Below, one piece after another: positions 18,409-26,791 of a stretch of DNA of 64,000 bases. Under the pieces are notes generated by a model, which saw only the letters and a program-made list of their open reading frames with translations, was not told the DNA's origin and did no database searches. Position 1 is the stretch's first letter, and each line of letters opens with the position of its first letter. A program made the position numbers and the translations under genes. The stretch is from Bryobacterales bacterium (GTDB taxonomy: Bacteria > Acidobacteriota > Terriglobia > Bryobacterales > Bryobacteraceae), in assembly GCA_016789745.1 (NCBI GenBank), contig JAEUQF010000382.1:1-64000 (forward strand), written 5' to 3'.

Positions 18409-18420
18409 CCTTAGTACTGA
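18394..18420 (+). terminator. Weak hairpin spanning the stop codon of the preceding gene
   Basis: TCAGTAC (18394-18400) pairs with GTACTGA (18414-18420) around a 13-nt loop that contains the TAG at 18406-18408. It is followed by an A/T-rich stretch. The stem is short and the terminator role is only a possibility. Confidence 0.3.
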
Positions 18421-18446
18421 TTAAAGAATTCGCGTAAGAATGCCGT

Positions 18447-18452
18447 TAGAAT
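18447..18452 (+). promoter_or_regulatory. Candidate -10 box (TAGAAT) before purS
   Basis: TAGAAT ends 9 nt before the purS ATG in an A/T-rich stretch with no Shine-Dalgarno. It predicts an mRNA leader of only a few nucleotides. Confidence 0.4.
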
Positions 18453-18461
18453 AATAGCTGC

Positions 18462-18707
18462 ATGACTTTTCGCGTTCACGTGTCGTTGAAGCCCTCCGTT
18501 CTGGATGCCCAGGGGCAGACCATCGGGTCAGCCTTACGCGGGCACGGGCATACTCTCGTCGCTGACGTCAGGCAGGGGAAGTACTTCGATATCCGGATCG
18601 CGGAAGGTACCGGGATGGCGGAGGCCCAGGCCGAGGTCGACCAAATCGCGCGCGACGTTCTGACGAATCCGGTAATAGAGAACTACCACGTCGAAGCTCT
18701 CGACTGA
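18462..18707 (+). CDS. purS: Phosphoribosylformylglycinamidine synthase subunit PurS
   Basis: 81 residues, the usual PurS length. The N-terminus FRVHVSLKPSVLDAQGQTI, the middle DVRQGKYFDIRIAEG and the C-terminus NPVIENYHVEALD match the family pattern. PurS is the small cytoplasmic subunit that bridges PurL and PurQ in the ATP- and glutamine-dependent conversion of FGAR to FGAM in purine synthesis. Neither purQ nor purL is adjacent here. The gene is followed after 37 bp by glmS. Confidence 0.93.
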   Translation: MTFRVHVSLKPSVLDAQGQTIGSALRGHGHTLVADVRQGKYFDIRIAEGTGMAEAQAEVDQIARDVLTNPVIENYHVEALD

Positions 18708-18744
18708 AAAACCAGCGCCGTAGTGCGCATGGGTGGAGGTTGCT

Positions 18745-20598
18745 ATGTGCGGAATCATGGGATACGTCGGCGCGCGCAAGGCCGTGCCGATCATTCTGGA
18801 TGGTCTACGGCGGTTGGAATACCGCGGGTATGATTCGGCGGGCTTAGCCGTGCTGGACGGCGCGGAGTTGGTGGTTCGCCGTGCCTCGGGCAAGCTTCGT
18901 AATCTGGAAGAAGTGGTTCGAAATCAGCCGGTTGACGGCCATTTCGGCATCGGGCATACGCGCTGGGCGACGCACGGGCGTCCCACTGAGGAGAATGCGC
19001 ACCCGCACCGCGACAGCAAAGGCGACATCGTTGTCGTTCATAACGGCATTGTCGAGAACTACCTCACGTTGAAGCTGCGTCTGGAAGCCGCCGGGCACCG
19101 ATTTCTGAGTGAAACCGATACCGAAGTGGTGGCGCACCTGATCGAGAGCCACTATGACGGCCAGTCCTTGGAGGCGGCGGTTGCCAAGGCGGTGCGCGAG
19201 ATCCGCGGCGTGTTCGCGATCGCGATCATGGCCAAGTCCAGCCCGAACAAGATTGTGGCGGCGCGTTCCGGTCCGCCTGTGGTGGTGGGTCTGGGGGAGA
19301 ACGAGTACTTTGTCGCGTCGGACGTGCCGGCGCTGCTCAGCCATACGCGGGATATGTTCTTCCTGGGGGACGGCGACATGGCCGTGATCACCCCGGAGGG
19401 CGTGCATCTGAGTGATTTCGAAGGCACCCCGGTGAAGCGCCAGGTTTCCCACATCCTGTGGGATCCCATCATGGCCGAGAAGGGCGGCTATAAGCACTTC
19501 ATGCTCAAGGAGATCTTTGAGCAGCCGCGCGCCGTGCGGGACACCATGCTGGGGCGGGTCGGCCAGGAAACCGGCAAGGTATTCCTGGACGAGATGGACA
19601 TCAGCGAGGCGGAGTTTAAGGCCTTCGAGAGCGTGCGGATTATCGCCTGCGGCACCAGTTGGCATGCGGCGCTGGCCGGCAAGTTCATGATCGAGAAGCT
19701 GGCGCGGATTCCGGTGGAGGTGGATTACGGGAGCGAGTTCCGCTACCGCGATCCGATCATCGATTCCAAGATGCTGACGGTGGTGATCTCGCAGTCGGGC
19801 GAAACCGCCGATACGCTCGCCGCCCAGCGCGAGGCCAAGCAGAAGGGATCGAAGACGCTGGCCATCTGCAACGTGCTGGGGTCGATGATTACGCGTGAGG
19901 CCGCCGGCACGATTCTGACGCACGCCGGACCGGAGATTGGTGTGGCTTCGACCAAGGCCTTTACGTCGCAGTTGACGGCGCTGTTCGTGCTGGCGATGTA
20001 CCTGGGCCAGGTGCGCGGCAAGATGTCGGCCGAACTGTCGCAGCACCTGATGCAGGAGATGACGCGACTGCCGGGCAAGCTGGAGCATATCTTATCGGTG
20101 GACCCGATCACCGATGATCTGACCAAGAAGCTGTTCCGCGCGCAGGACTTTCTGTTTCTGGGCCGCGGCGTGCATTTCCCGATTGCCCTGGAAGGCGCGC
20201 TGAAGCTGAAGGAGATTTCCTACATTCACGCCGAGGGGTACCCTGCCGGCGAGATGAAGCATGGGCCGAACGCGCTCATCGACGAGAATCTGCCGGTGGT
20301 GGTGCTGGCGACGCGGGACCCGAACAGCGAGGAAAGCCATACGCTGTTTGAGAAGACGCTGTCGAATATCCAGGAAGTGAAGGCCCGCGGCGGCATGGTG
20401 ATTGCGGTGGCCTGCGAGGGCGAGCAGCTCATCGACAAGATGGCGGACCATGTTCTGTGGATTCCGCCGGCTCCCGATCTGCTGCTGCCGATTCTGGAGA
20501 TTGTGCCGCTGCAGTTGCTGGCCTATCACATCGCGGTGCGACTGGGCTGCGATGTGGATCAGCCGCGCAACCTGGCCAAGAGCGTTACGGTGGAATGA
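18745..20598 (+). CDS. glmS: Glutamine--fructose-6-phosphate aminotransferase (isomerizing)
   Basis: 617 residues from the ATG at 18745. This start is set by chemistry: processing of MCGIMGY exposes the catalytic N-terminal Cys. A GGAGG at 18735-18739 lies 5 nt upstream; a GTG at 18733 would bury the Cys. The Ntn glutaminase domain (about 1-230) has HTRWATHG and HNGIVENY. Two SIS sugar-isomerase domains follow (ACGTSWHA, ISQSGETADTL, STKAFTSQL), and the tail is NLAKSVTVE. It makes glucosamine-6-phosphate from fructose-6-phosphate and glutamine, the first step to peptidoglycan and LPS amino sugars. No glmS ribozyme-like sequence is visible upstream, and it overlaps yjbQ by 4 bp. Confidence 0.97.
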   Translation: MCGIMGYVGARKAVPIILDGLRRLEYRGYDSAGLAVLDGAELVVRRASGKLRNLEEVVRNQPVDGHFGIGHTRWATHGRPTEENAHPHRDSKGDIVVVHNGIVENYLTLKLRLEAAGHRFLSETDTEVVAHLIESHYDGQSLEAAVAKAVREIRGVFAIAIMAKSSPNKIVAARSGPPVVVGLGENEYFVASDVPALLSHTRDMFFLGDGDMAVITPEGVHLSDFEGTPVKRQVSHILWDPIMAEKGGYKHFMLKEIFEQPRAVRDTMLGRVGQETGKVFLDEMDISEAEFKAFESVRIIACGTSWHAALAGKFMIEKLARIPVEVDYGSEFRYRDPIIDSKMLTVVISQSGETADTLAAQREAKQKGSKTLAICNVLGSMITREAAGTILTHAGPEIGVASTKAFTSQLTALFVLAMYLGQVRGKMSAELSQHLMQEMTRLPGKLEHILSVDPITDDLTKKLFRAQDFLFLGRGVHFPIALEGALKLKEISYIHAEGYPAGEMKHGPNALIDENLPVVVLATRDPNSEESHTLFEKTLSNIQEVKARGGMVIAVACEGEQLIDKMADHVLWIPPAPDLLLPILEIVPLQLLAYHIAVRLGCDVDQPRNLAKSVTVE

Positions 20599-21014
20599 AG
20601 CAGTTTACGCATCGGTTTGAGATTCGGACAGACGGTAAGGGTCTGTATAACGTCACGCGGGAGATTGAGAGGTGGGTCCGCGAGTGTGGGCTCACCACGG
20701 GGCTACTGACGGTGTGGCTGCAGCATACGTCGGCATCGTTGACCGTGCAGGAGAATGCCGATCCGGACGTCGTGCTGGATATGGCCGACTTCTTTCAGAA
20801 GCTGGTGCCGGATAACCCGCGGCTGTACCGGCATACCATCGAAGGGCCGGACGACATGCCGGCCCATATCCGTGCGGCGCTGACGATGACGCAGTTGTCG
20901 ATTCCGCTGATGGATGGGGAACTGGCGCTGGGAACGTGGCAAGGGATTTATGTGTTTGAGCACCGGGTGATGTCGCACCGGCGGTCGGTGATTTTGCACT
21001 TGTTGGGAGAATAG
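20595..21014 (+). CDS. yjbQ: YjbQ family protein (UPF0047, secondary thiamine-phosphate synthase type)
   Basis: 139 residues, the typical UPF0047 length. The conserved LQHTSASLTVQENADPDV carries the family's His-Thr-Ser core. RHTIEGPDDMPAHIRAAL and GTWQGIYVFEHR are further family signatures. Members such as E. coli YjbQ show a weak thiamine phosphate synthase activity, but the main role is not settled. The ATG overlaps the glmS TGA as ATGA (20595-20598), indicating coupled translation. Its stop is only 5 bp from the stop of the convergent ankyrin gene. Confidence 0.9.
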   Translation: MKQFTHRFEIRTDGKGLYNVTREIERWVRECGLTTGLLTVWLQHTSASLTVQENADPDVVLDMADFFQKLVPDNPRLYRHTIEGPDDMPAHIRAALTMTQLSIPLMDGELALGTWQGIYVFEHRVMSHRRSVILHLLGE

Positions 21015-21019
21015 CGGAC

Positions 21020-22498
21020 TCAGTTATAAGGGCTGCGGTTCGCCGGATTCGGTACCTCTACTGGCTTAATACCCGCCTTCTGGAACACCTGCTGGAAAGC
21101 TTCCACCGTCACTAGCGACGGTTTGTAGTTCCCAAACCGATACCCCTGGGCAATCGTCAACGGCGACCAGCCGTGGCGGTTCGGCTGATTCCAAACCTTG
21201 CTATCGGCGCCCTTTTCAGCCAGCAACAGTACCGCGCCCGGGGCGTTCTTATAGGCTGCTCCGTGCATCGCGGTTTCCCCATTCTTATCCACGGCGTTGA
21301 TGTCGTTGCCCAACTCTAGCGCCACCTCGATCGCTTCCTTCACTTCCTTCTCGGTTCCGGCATCTTCGCCCGGAGAACGCGTACCCAAGCCGGCGGCTGC
21401 CATCAGCGGCGTGGAGTTGTCGGCATTGGGAATGGACGGATCGGCACCCAGCTTGGCGAGCGTTCGCATGAGTTCCGCGTCGGCAGTCTTGGCGGCCATG
21501 AAGAACGGCGTGGCGCCGAGCGTATTGATACCAGTCATGCCGAGTTGCACCTTCTTCGTCATCCGCGCATTCAGGTCGGCGCCGTGCTCTTTCAGCTTCT
21601 TGACGAACTCAATGCTGGTCATGCGTCCGCTGCCGATGGGGGACGGGTCGTTATCGCCGCCGCCGGGTTTGCGGACGTGGGACACCATATGCAGAGGCGT
21701 GATGCCCGCCTCCAGGTTGTTCGGGTTCGCGCCCTTCTCCAACAGATAGGCGCCCAGGTCGAAATGGGCGTTAGTCGCGGTCAGAAGCAGCGCGCTGGTA
21801 CCGATCGCGGGCCATTGGCGTCCCTGCGAGGCGCGCTTGTTGGTGCCGCTGCGCTGGATGGTGTCATTGACGTCCGCACCCGCCGCCAGCAGCACCTTCA
21901 CGACATCCATCCGCCCTTCACGAGCCGCGAACAGGAAGGCATTGAATCCGGATTCGACGCGTGCACGGAAGTCGGCGCCGCCCTTCACCAGCGCTTCCAC
22001 GGTATCGGCGTGGCCTTCGGCGGCGGCCCACATGATAGCGGTCTGGCCGAGGCGCGCTTCCTTGGCGTGCACATCGGCTCCCTTGGCAAGCAGCAGCTTC
22101 ACCGCGCCCGTCATGCCCGCGCGCGACGCGGTCATCAACGCGGTCTCGCCGCCCGCCAGCACGGTATTTGGATCGGCCCCGGCATCGAGCAGCAGTTTCA
22201 CCATCTCTGGACTGCCGCTGGTGCACGCCAACGTCAGCGGTGTAACGCCATAGCGATTTTTGGCTCCGACCTTGGCGCCTTTGTCGAGCAGCAACCGGGC
22301 CAGTTCGCGGTCATCCTGATAGGCGGCCCAATGCAGGGCCGTGGTGCCGTCGGGCTCGGCCGCGTTCACCTCCGCGCCCGATTGCAGCGCGGCCGTTATG
22401 GCGGCGCGGTCCTGGCGTTTCGCTGCCTCAGGCAAGGTCGCGGCGGCCACTAAGCTATACGCGCCCAGGGCGCTGATGCAAACGATGCGGCGGATCAT
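21020..22498 (-). CDS. Secreted ankyrin repeat protein
   Basis: 492 residues. A signal peptide (MIRRIVCISALGAYSLVAAA) is followed by roughly eleven ankyrin repeats from about residue 30 to 470. Examples are TALHWAAYQDDRELARLLLD, TPLTLACTSGSPEMVKLLLD and TALMTASRAGMTGAVKLLLA. An insert at about 245-320 breaks the repeat pitch (RKPGGGDNDPSPIGSGRM). The C-terminus is NPANRSPYN. Ankyrin arrays bind partner proteins; as it is exported and sits 14 bp behind the DUF1552 gene on the same strand, it probably works with the DUF1552/DUF1592 proteins in the periplasm or on the surface. Confidence 0.85.
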   Translation of the reverse strand: MIRRIVCISALGAYSLVAAATLPEAAKRQDRAAITAALQSGAEVNAAEPDGTTALHWAAYQDDRELARLLLDKGAKVGAKNRYGVTPLTLACTSGSPEMVKLLLDAGADPNTVLAGGETALMTASRAGMTGAVKLLLAKGADVHAKEARLGQTAIMWAAAEGHADTVEALVKGGADFRARVESGFNAFLFAAREGRMDVVKVLLAAGADVNDTIQRSGTNKRASQGRQWPAIGTSALLLTATNAHFDLGAYLLEKGANPNNLEAGITPLHMVSHVRKPGGGDNDPSPIGSGRMTSIEFVKKLKEHGADLNARMTKKVQLGMTGINTLGATPFFMAAKTADAELMRTLAKLGADPSIPNADNSTPLMAAAGLGTRSPGEDAGTEKEVKEAIEVALELGNDINAVDKNGETAMHGAAYKNAPGAVLLLAEKGADSKVWNQPNRHGWSPLTIAQGYRFGNYKPSLVTVEAFQQVFQKAGIKPVEVPNPANRSPYN

Positions 22499-22512
22499 CA
22501 GGCAGTCTCCGT

Positions 22513-23847
22513 TTAGACGGTCAGCAGTTCGTCGATCTTGCCCTTGCTGTCGGCGAACTTATCCATGCGGATGCCCACCTTCTCCAGCAGGGTCAGGTGT
22601 AGGTTGGCCAAGGGCGTCGCTTCCTTATAGCGGATGTGGCGCCCGCCCTTGAGGCGTCCCGCGCCACCACCGGCCACGAGGATCGGCAGATTCACGTGAT
22701 CGTGAATGTCGGCATTCCCCATGCCGCTGCCGTAGAGGATCACGGAATGATCCAGCAGGCTGCCGTCGCCTTCCTTCGTTGCCTTCAGCTTCTCCAGGTA
22801 GTACGTCAACAGGCTGACGTGGAACTGGTTGATCTTAGCCACCTTGGCCAGCTTCTCCGGGTTGCCGCCATTGTGCGTCAGCGGGTGATGGGCGTCGTCC
22901 ACGCCGATCTCGGGATACGTTCGTGTGGAAGCCTCGCGGGCCAACTGGAACGTCATCACGCGCGTCACATCGGCCTGCATGGCCAGCACCTGCAGGTCGA
23001 ACATCAGCTTGGCATGGTCGGCATAAGCCGCTGGCACGCCCACCGGCCGGTCCAGGTCCTTCAGATTCGAATGCTCGGTCTCACTCTCGGCCTTTTGGAT
23101 GCGGCGCTCCACTTCGCGAACGGTGTCCAGATATTGGTTCACCTTCGCACGGTCCCCAGGCCCAATCTTCTTCTGTAGACGGGCGATGCTCTCGCCAACG
23201 GAATCCAGCAGCGAGGCGGTAGTGCGCAACTCGGCCTGCCGTTCGGCCACGGTGCCGCCATCGCCGAAGAGCCGTTCGAACACCACGCGCGGATGTGCTT
23301 CGGCGGGCAGCGGCGTGGTCGGCGATGACCAGGAGAGGTTGTTCTGGTAGACGCAGGCGTAGCCGTTATCGCACTGGCCGACGGTGGTCAGCAGATCCAT
23401 CGCCAGTTCCAGCGACGGGATGCGTGTTTCCTTGCCCAGTTGTCTGGCCGCCACTTGATCCACCGTGGTGCCCAGATAGTAGTCCGAACTCTCGGTCCAC
23501 TTGGCGGTGGCCGCGCTCAGGAACGACGCGTTGGAGGTGGCGTGCGTGCCCGGGTAGGCATTGCGCAACTCCATGTGCGAGAACACGGCGATATCATCGA
23601 CCATGTTTTTGAGAGGAGAGAGCGTGGGAGAAAGCTGTGAGAGATCGCCTTCACTGCGCGGAATCCAGGAGGGGAAATGGCTGCCCATCGGGATGTAGAC
23701 GAAGCCCAGACGGCGGACCGGCTTGGCGGGCGTGGCCGCGGTGGCGGTCATGGCCGGGACCATCGCATCCAGCAGTGGCAGTGCGAACGTGGAGCCGAAG
23801 CCGCGCAGAAACGTACGGCGGGGCAGCGCTTTCTTGGTGACGATCAT
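22513..23847 (-). CDS. DUF1552 domain-containing protein, Tat-type signal
   Basis: 444 residues. The N-terminus has a twin-arginine-like signal (LPRRTFLRGFGSTFALPLLD). The body matches the DUF1552 pattern, with RLGFVYIPMGSHFPSW, DDIAVFSHMELRN, DQVAARQLGKETRIPSLELA, VILYGSGMGNADIHDHVNLP and a C-terminal LHLTLLEKVGIRMDKF. These traits resemble the alkaline-phosphatase-like fold of DUF1501-type proteins, but no activity has been assigned. DUF1552 genes usually accompany DUF1592 genes in Planctomycetes, Verrucomicrobia and Acidobacteria. The ATG overlaps the DUF1592 stop by 4 bp (23844-23847). Confidence 0.9.
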   Translation of the reverse strand: MIVTKKALPRRTFLRGFGSTFALPLLDAMVPAMTATAATPAKPVRRLGFVYIPMGSHFPSWIPRSEGDLSQLSPTLSPLKNMVDDIAVFSHMELRNAYPGTHATSNASFLSAATAKWTESSDYYLGTTVDQVAARQLGKETRIPSLELAMDLLTTVGQCDNGYACVYQNNLSWSSPTTPLPAEAHPRVVFERLFGDGGTVAERQAELRTTASLLDSVGESIARLQKKIGPGDRAKVNQYLDTVREVERRIQKAESETEHSNLKDLDRPVGVPAAYADHAKLMFDLQVLAMQADVTRVMTFQLAREASTRTYPEIGVDDAHHPLTHNGGNPEKLAKVAKINQFHVSLLTYYLEKLKATKEGDGSLLDHSVILYGSGMGNADIHDHVNLPILVAGGGAGRLKGGRHIRYKEATPLANLHLTLLEKVGIRMDKFADSKGKIDELLTV

Positions 23848-26165
23848 TGCGATCTCCTCATCTGGAACGGAGTGCTCTGGACAATGCCGAGGATAAACGA
23901 CGAGAACTTATAGTCCGATGTCCTGGCCTGCGCCACGATTTTGCGAACCGCTGGCGCATCGTAGTATTCGGTGCCGCGGCCCAGCCCATACGTCAGCAGT
24001 TTCTCTGTCAGCGTCATGGCGAAGAACTCCGGCTTGGAGGTGATGGCCTTCTGTAGACCGGTCAGATCCTGAATATGCGTGCCATCGGGGAGCACGCCGG
24101 AGGTATCAATCGGCTGGCCTTCTTCCACGGTGCGCCAACGTCCGATGGCATCGTAGTTTTCAAACGCGAAGCCAACCGGATCCATGATGTTGTGGCAACC
24201 GGCGCAGGCGGGGTTGGCGCGATGCTCGGCAATCCGCTGGCGCATGTTCAGGGCCTCGCCCACTTTGCGGTCTTCCTTAATGGCGGGCACCACGGCGGGC
24301 GGCGGAGGCGGCGGCACGCCGAGCACGTTGTCCAAAACCCACTTGCCGCGAATCACCGGGGACGTGCGTGTGGCGTAGGAAGTGACGGTGAGCACGCTGC
24401 CCTGGCGCAGCAGACCGCCGCGCACCGCACCTAGTTCAAACGTCACTTTGCGGAAGCGGCTGCCATACACGTTCGGGATGCCGTAGTGCTTCGCGAGTCG
24501 CTCATTCACGTACGTGTAGTTCGCGTTCAGAAGGTCGAAGACGTTGCGGTCCTCACGCCAGACGCTTTCGACGAACAGCTCCGTCTCCTTAAGAAATGCC
24601 TGGCGGAGGTTGTCGTCGAAGTCGGGGAACAGGCGCATGTCGGGGTTGGCCGAAGCAAGATTGCGGAGATAGAGCCACTGTCCGGCGAAGTTCGTCACCA
24701 GGGTGCGGGCGCGCTCATCGGCCAGCATCCGGCGCACCTGCGTTTCCAGCACCTTTGGCCGGCGCAGGTTGCCGGCGATGGCAGTCTGTAGCAATTCCTC
24801 ATCGGGGATGCTACTCCAGAGGAAGAAGGAAAGGCGCGTGGCGAGGTCCAGGTCGCTCAGCTTATAGACGCTGCCGGCAGCCAGTCCCGCGGGGGTGTTC
24901 TCCACACGGAAGAGAAACTCGGGGTTCACCAGAATGGAGCGCAACGCCAGTTCGATGCCCGCCTCGAAGTCGCCGTCCTTGCGCGCCTGCCGGTACAGTT
25001 TCATGGCCGTGGCGGTATCGTCGGCGTTCACCGGGCGTCGATACGCCCGCTGCATCAGTGTGCTCAGGATCTTGACGGCACAGGGCTCTTCTTCCGACGC
25101 GCCGCCGGGCTTGCAGACGAAGATGCGCTGGCGGCTGGGCGTGTCGCCGGGACCCTTGGCGTTGTAGGGGCCCGTGATGGAGACCGAATAAACGGCGGGC
25201 TGGATGCGCGGGTGGCGATCCATGTTGAAGTTTGCCTGATAGGGCTGGCGTGCCGTTTCGATCATGGCCCACGGCTTCTTGATGAAGGTGGCGGCCACCA
25301 TGTGCGGGCCCGGTTTCAAGGGCAGGCGGATGTTGAGATGCTGGTCCACCTGGCTGTGATCCTGTCCGGCCGGTGGGGGCTTCACGGTGAAGGCGTGCGT
25401 GCGTACGCCGTCGATCAGCAACTCGATCTGGTGCGGCTCATAGAGGCCTTCGATGCGTTCATTGCGGTCGCGGGCGAGGCGGATCTGGAAGTCGTACTCG
25501 GCTTCCAGCGGGAAGGTGTATCGAACCGCGGTGCCGCCGCGGGTGCCTAGCGGGAGGCCGTCGAAGTGATCCTCCTGCGTCAGGTCAGGCGGGAGATTGA
25601 TGAGATCACCGCCGGGGCTGCGCGTGGCGCTGCCTACGGCCAGACGGCTGATGCGCCGCGCCGCGGTGATGTAGCGCTCCAGCAGCGTGGGCGGCAGGTC
25701 GGCCACGGTAATGTTGTCGAAGCCATGACTGGATTCGTCATTCGGCAACATGTTGGCGACATCCACTTCCAGGGCGAGCAGATCGCGGATCACATTCTGG
25801 TACTCGGTGCGGTTGAGGCGGCGGAACGTGTCGGTGCGGCCGGGATTGGGGTGCGCCGCCGCTGCCTGATCGAGCGCGCCTTCGAGAGCGGACACCATGG
25901 TGTTGTAAGTGGCTTCGTTTGGCCGCGGCAGCCCCACTGGGGGCATATGGCGTGCCCGCACCTTGCGTAGCACCTTCTCCCACACCTCCGGGTTGTCGGC
26001 GATGGCCTTGTCGTGCAAGGCGTCCAAGGCAAGGTTGCCCTGCTTCCCTTTGCTGTTGTGGCAGCCGTAGCAGTACTGCTTCATGACGGCGCGATCCAGC
26101 GAAGGTGCGGCGCTGCACAGTGCGGCGGCAATCCAGGCAAAGGCAAACCAACGGCAGACGAACAT
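23844..26165 (-). CDS. DUF1592-type multi-domain cytochrome (DUF1587/1595/1592/1588/1585)
   Basis: 773 residues. A signal peptide (MFVCRWFAFAWIAAALCSAA) leads to a cytochrome-like motif CYGCHNSKGKQGNLALD near residue 32. DUF1587 (about 95-160: FRRLNRTEYQNVIRDLLALE) and a carbohydrate-binding-like beta domain (about 190-310) follow. DUF1592 (LATRLSFFLWSSIPDEELL), DUF1588 (LRQGSVLTVTSYATRTSPV) and a second heme site CAGCHNIMDPVGFAFENYD come next, with DUF1585 at the end. This layout is standard for the family, which is thought to act in redox breakdown of polymers outside the cytoplasm; the substrate is unknown. It heads the three-gene operon with DUF1552 and ankyrin genes. Confidence 0.9.
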   Translation of the reverse strand: MFVCRWFAFAWIAAALCSAAPSLDRAVMKQYCYGCHNSKGKQGNLALDALHDKAIADNPEVWEKVLRKVRARHMPPVGLPRPNEATYNTMVSALEGALDQAAAAHPNPGRTDTFRRLNRTEYQNVIRDLLALEVDVANMLPNDESSHGFDNITVADLPPTLLERYITAARRISRLAVGSATRSPGGDLINLPPDLTQEDHFDGLPLGTRGGTAVRYTFPLEAEYDFQIRLARDRNERIEGLYEPHQIELLIDGVRTHAFTVKPPPAGQDHSQVDQHLNIRLPLKPGPHMVAATFIKKPWAMIETARQPYQANFNMDRHPRIQPAVYSVSITGPYNAKGPGDTPSRQRIFVCKPGGASEEEPCAVKILSTLMQRAYRRPVNADDTATAMKLYRQARKDGDFEAGIELALRSILVNPEFLFRVENTPAGLAAGSVYKLSDLDLATRLSFFLWSSIPDEELLQTAIAGNLRRPKVLETQVRRMLADERARTLVTNFAGQWLYLRNLASANPDMRLFPDFDDNLRQAFLKETELFVESVWREDRNVFDLLNANYTYVNERLAKHYGIPNVYGSRFRKVTFELGAVRGGLLRQGSVLTVTSYATRTSPVIRGKWVLDNVLGVPPPPPPAVVPAIKEDRKVGEALNMRQRIAEHRANPACAGCHNIMDPVGFAFENYDAIGRWRTVEEGQPIDTSGVLPDGTHIQDLTGLQKAITSKPEFFAMTLTEKLLTYGLGRGTEYYDAPAVRKIVAQARTSDYKFSSFILGIVQSTPFQMRRSQ

Positions 26166-26191
26166 GGGTGCGGTTCCAGAGAACTACCCTT

Positions 26192-26197
26192 ATTATA
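26192..26197 (-). promoter_or_regulatory. Consensus -10 (TATAAT) before the DUF1592 operon
   Basis: A perfect TATAAT on the minus strand lies 26 nt before the ATG at 26165, between this gene and the upstream small secreted gene. No TTGACA-like -35 is seen at the usual spacing. It suggests that the DUF1592/DUF1552/ankyrin genes have their own promoter. Confidence 0.4.
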
Positions 26198-26203
26198 TGG
26201 GGT

Positions 26204-26761
26204 TCAGCGAGTGGGTGGGCGTAGCGGAATCGATTCGGTCCGGGTGGGCTTCCGCTTGTTCAGATCGGTGGTGTCGCCGGGGCTGAAGTCCTCGCGGGCG
26301 AAGTAGCGGACGGTGATGCTGTTGTTGAGGATTGCGCCGGCAGTGGCGGGCTCCTCGCGGCGGAACGCGCCGGTGTCCGGATCGGCTAAAACGATTCCCG
26401 GTATGCCTGTTTTTGCATCGCGGCGGAACAGGACTAGCACGGGTGCCTGCGGGGCATCCAGCTGCGCCACCGTGACGTCGGTAACTTCGGCGGGTTCCGT
26501 TGTCACGCGATGGCGCGCTCCGGTAACGGCGTTGTACGACCAGAGACCTTCCTTATCGCCCGCCTGCGGTTGCGTATAGAGCAGAACGTTACGATGCCAG
26601 CCTCGCCACACGCGCTTCACGTTGGTGGCGACGTTGCGCTCCTTCCCGGAGACCGATACCACCAGCTTGCCGGTCGTGGTGCCGGCATCGGGCCGCAGTT
26701 CATGCCAATCCAATGTCTGGGCGAAGAGGCCACCGGTGAAGAGAAGGAGGAACGCCAGCAC
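26204..26761 (-). CDS. Secreted protein of unknown function
   Basis: 185 residues with no recognised family. A signal peptide (MLAFLLLFTGGLFAQ) is followed by a beta-rich body containing WHELRPDAGTTTGKLVVSVS, RGWHRNVLLYTQPQAG and VLFRRDAKTGIPGIVLADPD, ending in a basic Pro/Arg-rich tail. The repeated beta segments suggest part of a propeller or sandwich. It lies 30 bp downstream of the cyanophycinase gene on the same strand and may belong to that transcript. Confidence 0.6.
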   Translation of the reverse strand: MLAFLLLFTGGLFAQTLDWHELRPDAGTTTGKLVVSVSGKERNVATNVKRVWRGWHRNVLLYTQPQAGDKEGLWSYNAVTGARHRVTTEPAEVTDVTVAQLDAPQAPVLVLFRRDAKTGIPGIVLADPDTGAFRREEPATAGAILNNSITVRYFAREDFSPGDTTDLNKRKPTRTESIPLRPPTR

Positions 26762-26791
26762 GACAGTAAGACGCTGGTGCCGGGTTGGCCG

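Noticed and set aside
18708..18744. A glmS ribozyme upstream of glmS
   Set aside because: The upstream gap is only 37 bp, far too short for the ribozyme core, and the element is mainly found in Firmicutes.
21050..22440. Periodic sequence similarity of about 100 bp
   Set aside because: It reflects ankyrin repeats of 33 residues, not a DNA tandem repeat or CRISPR.
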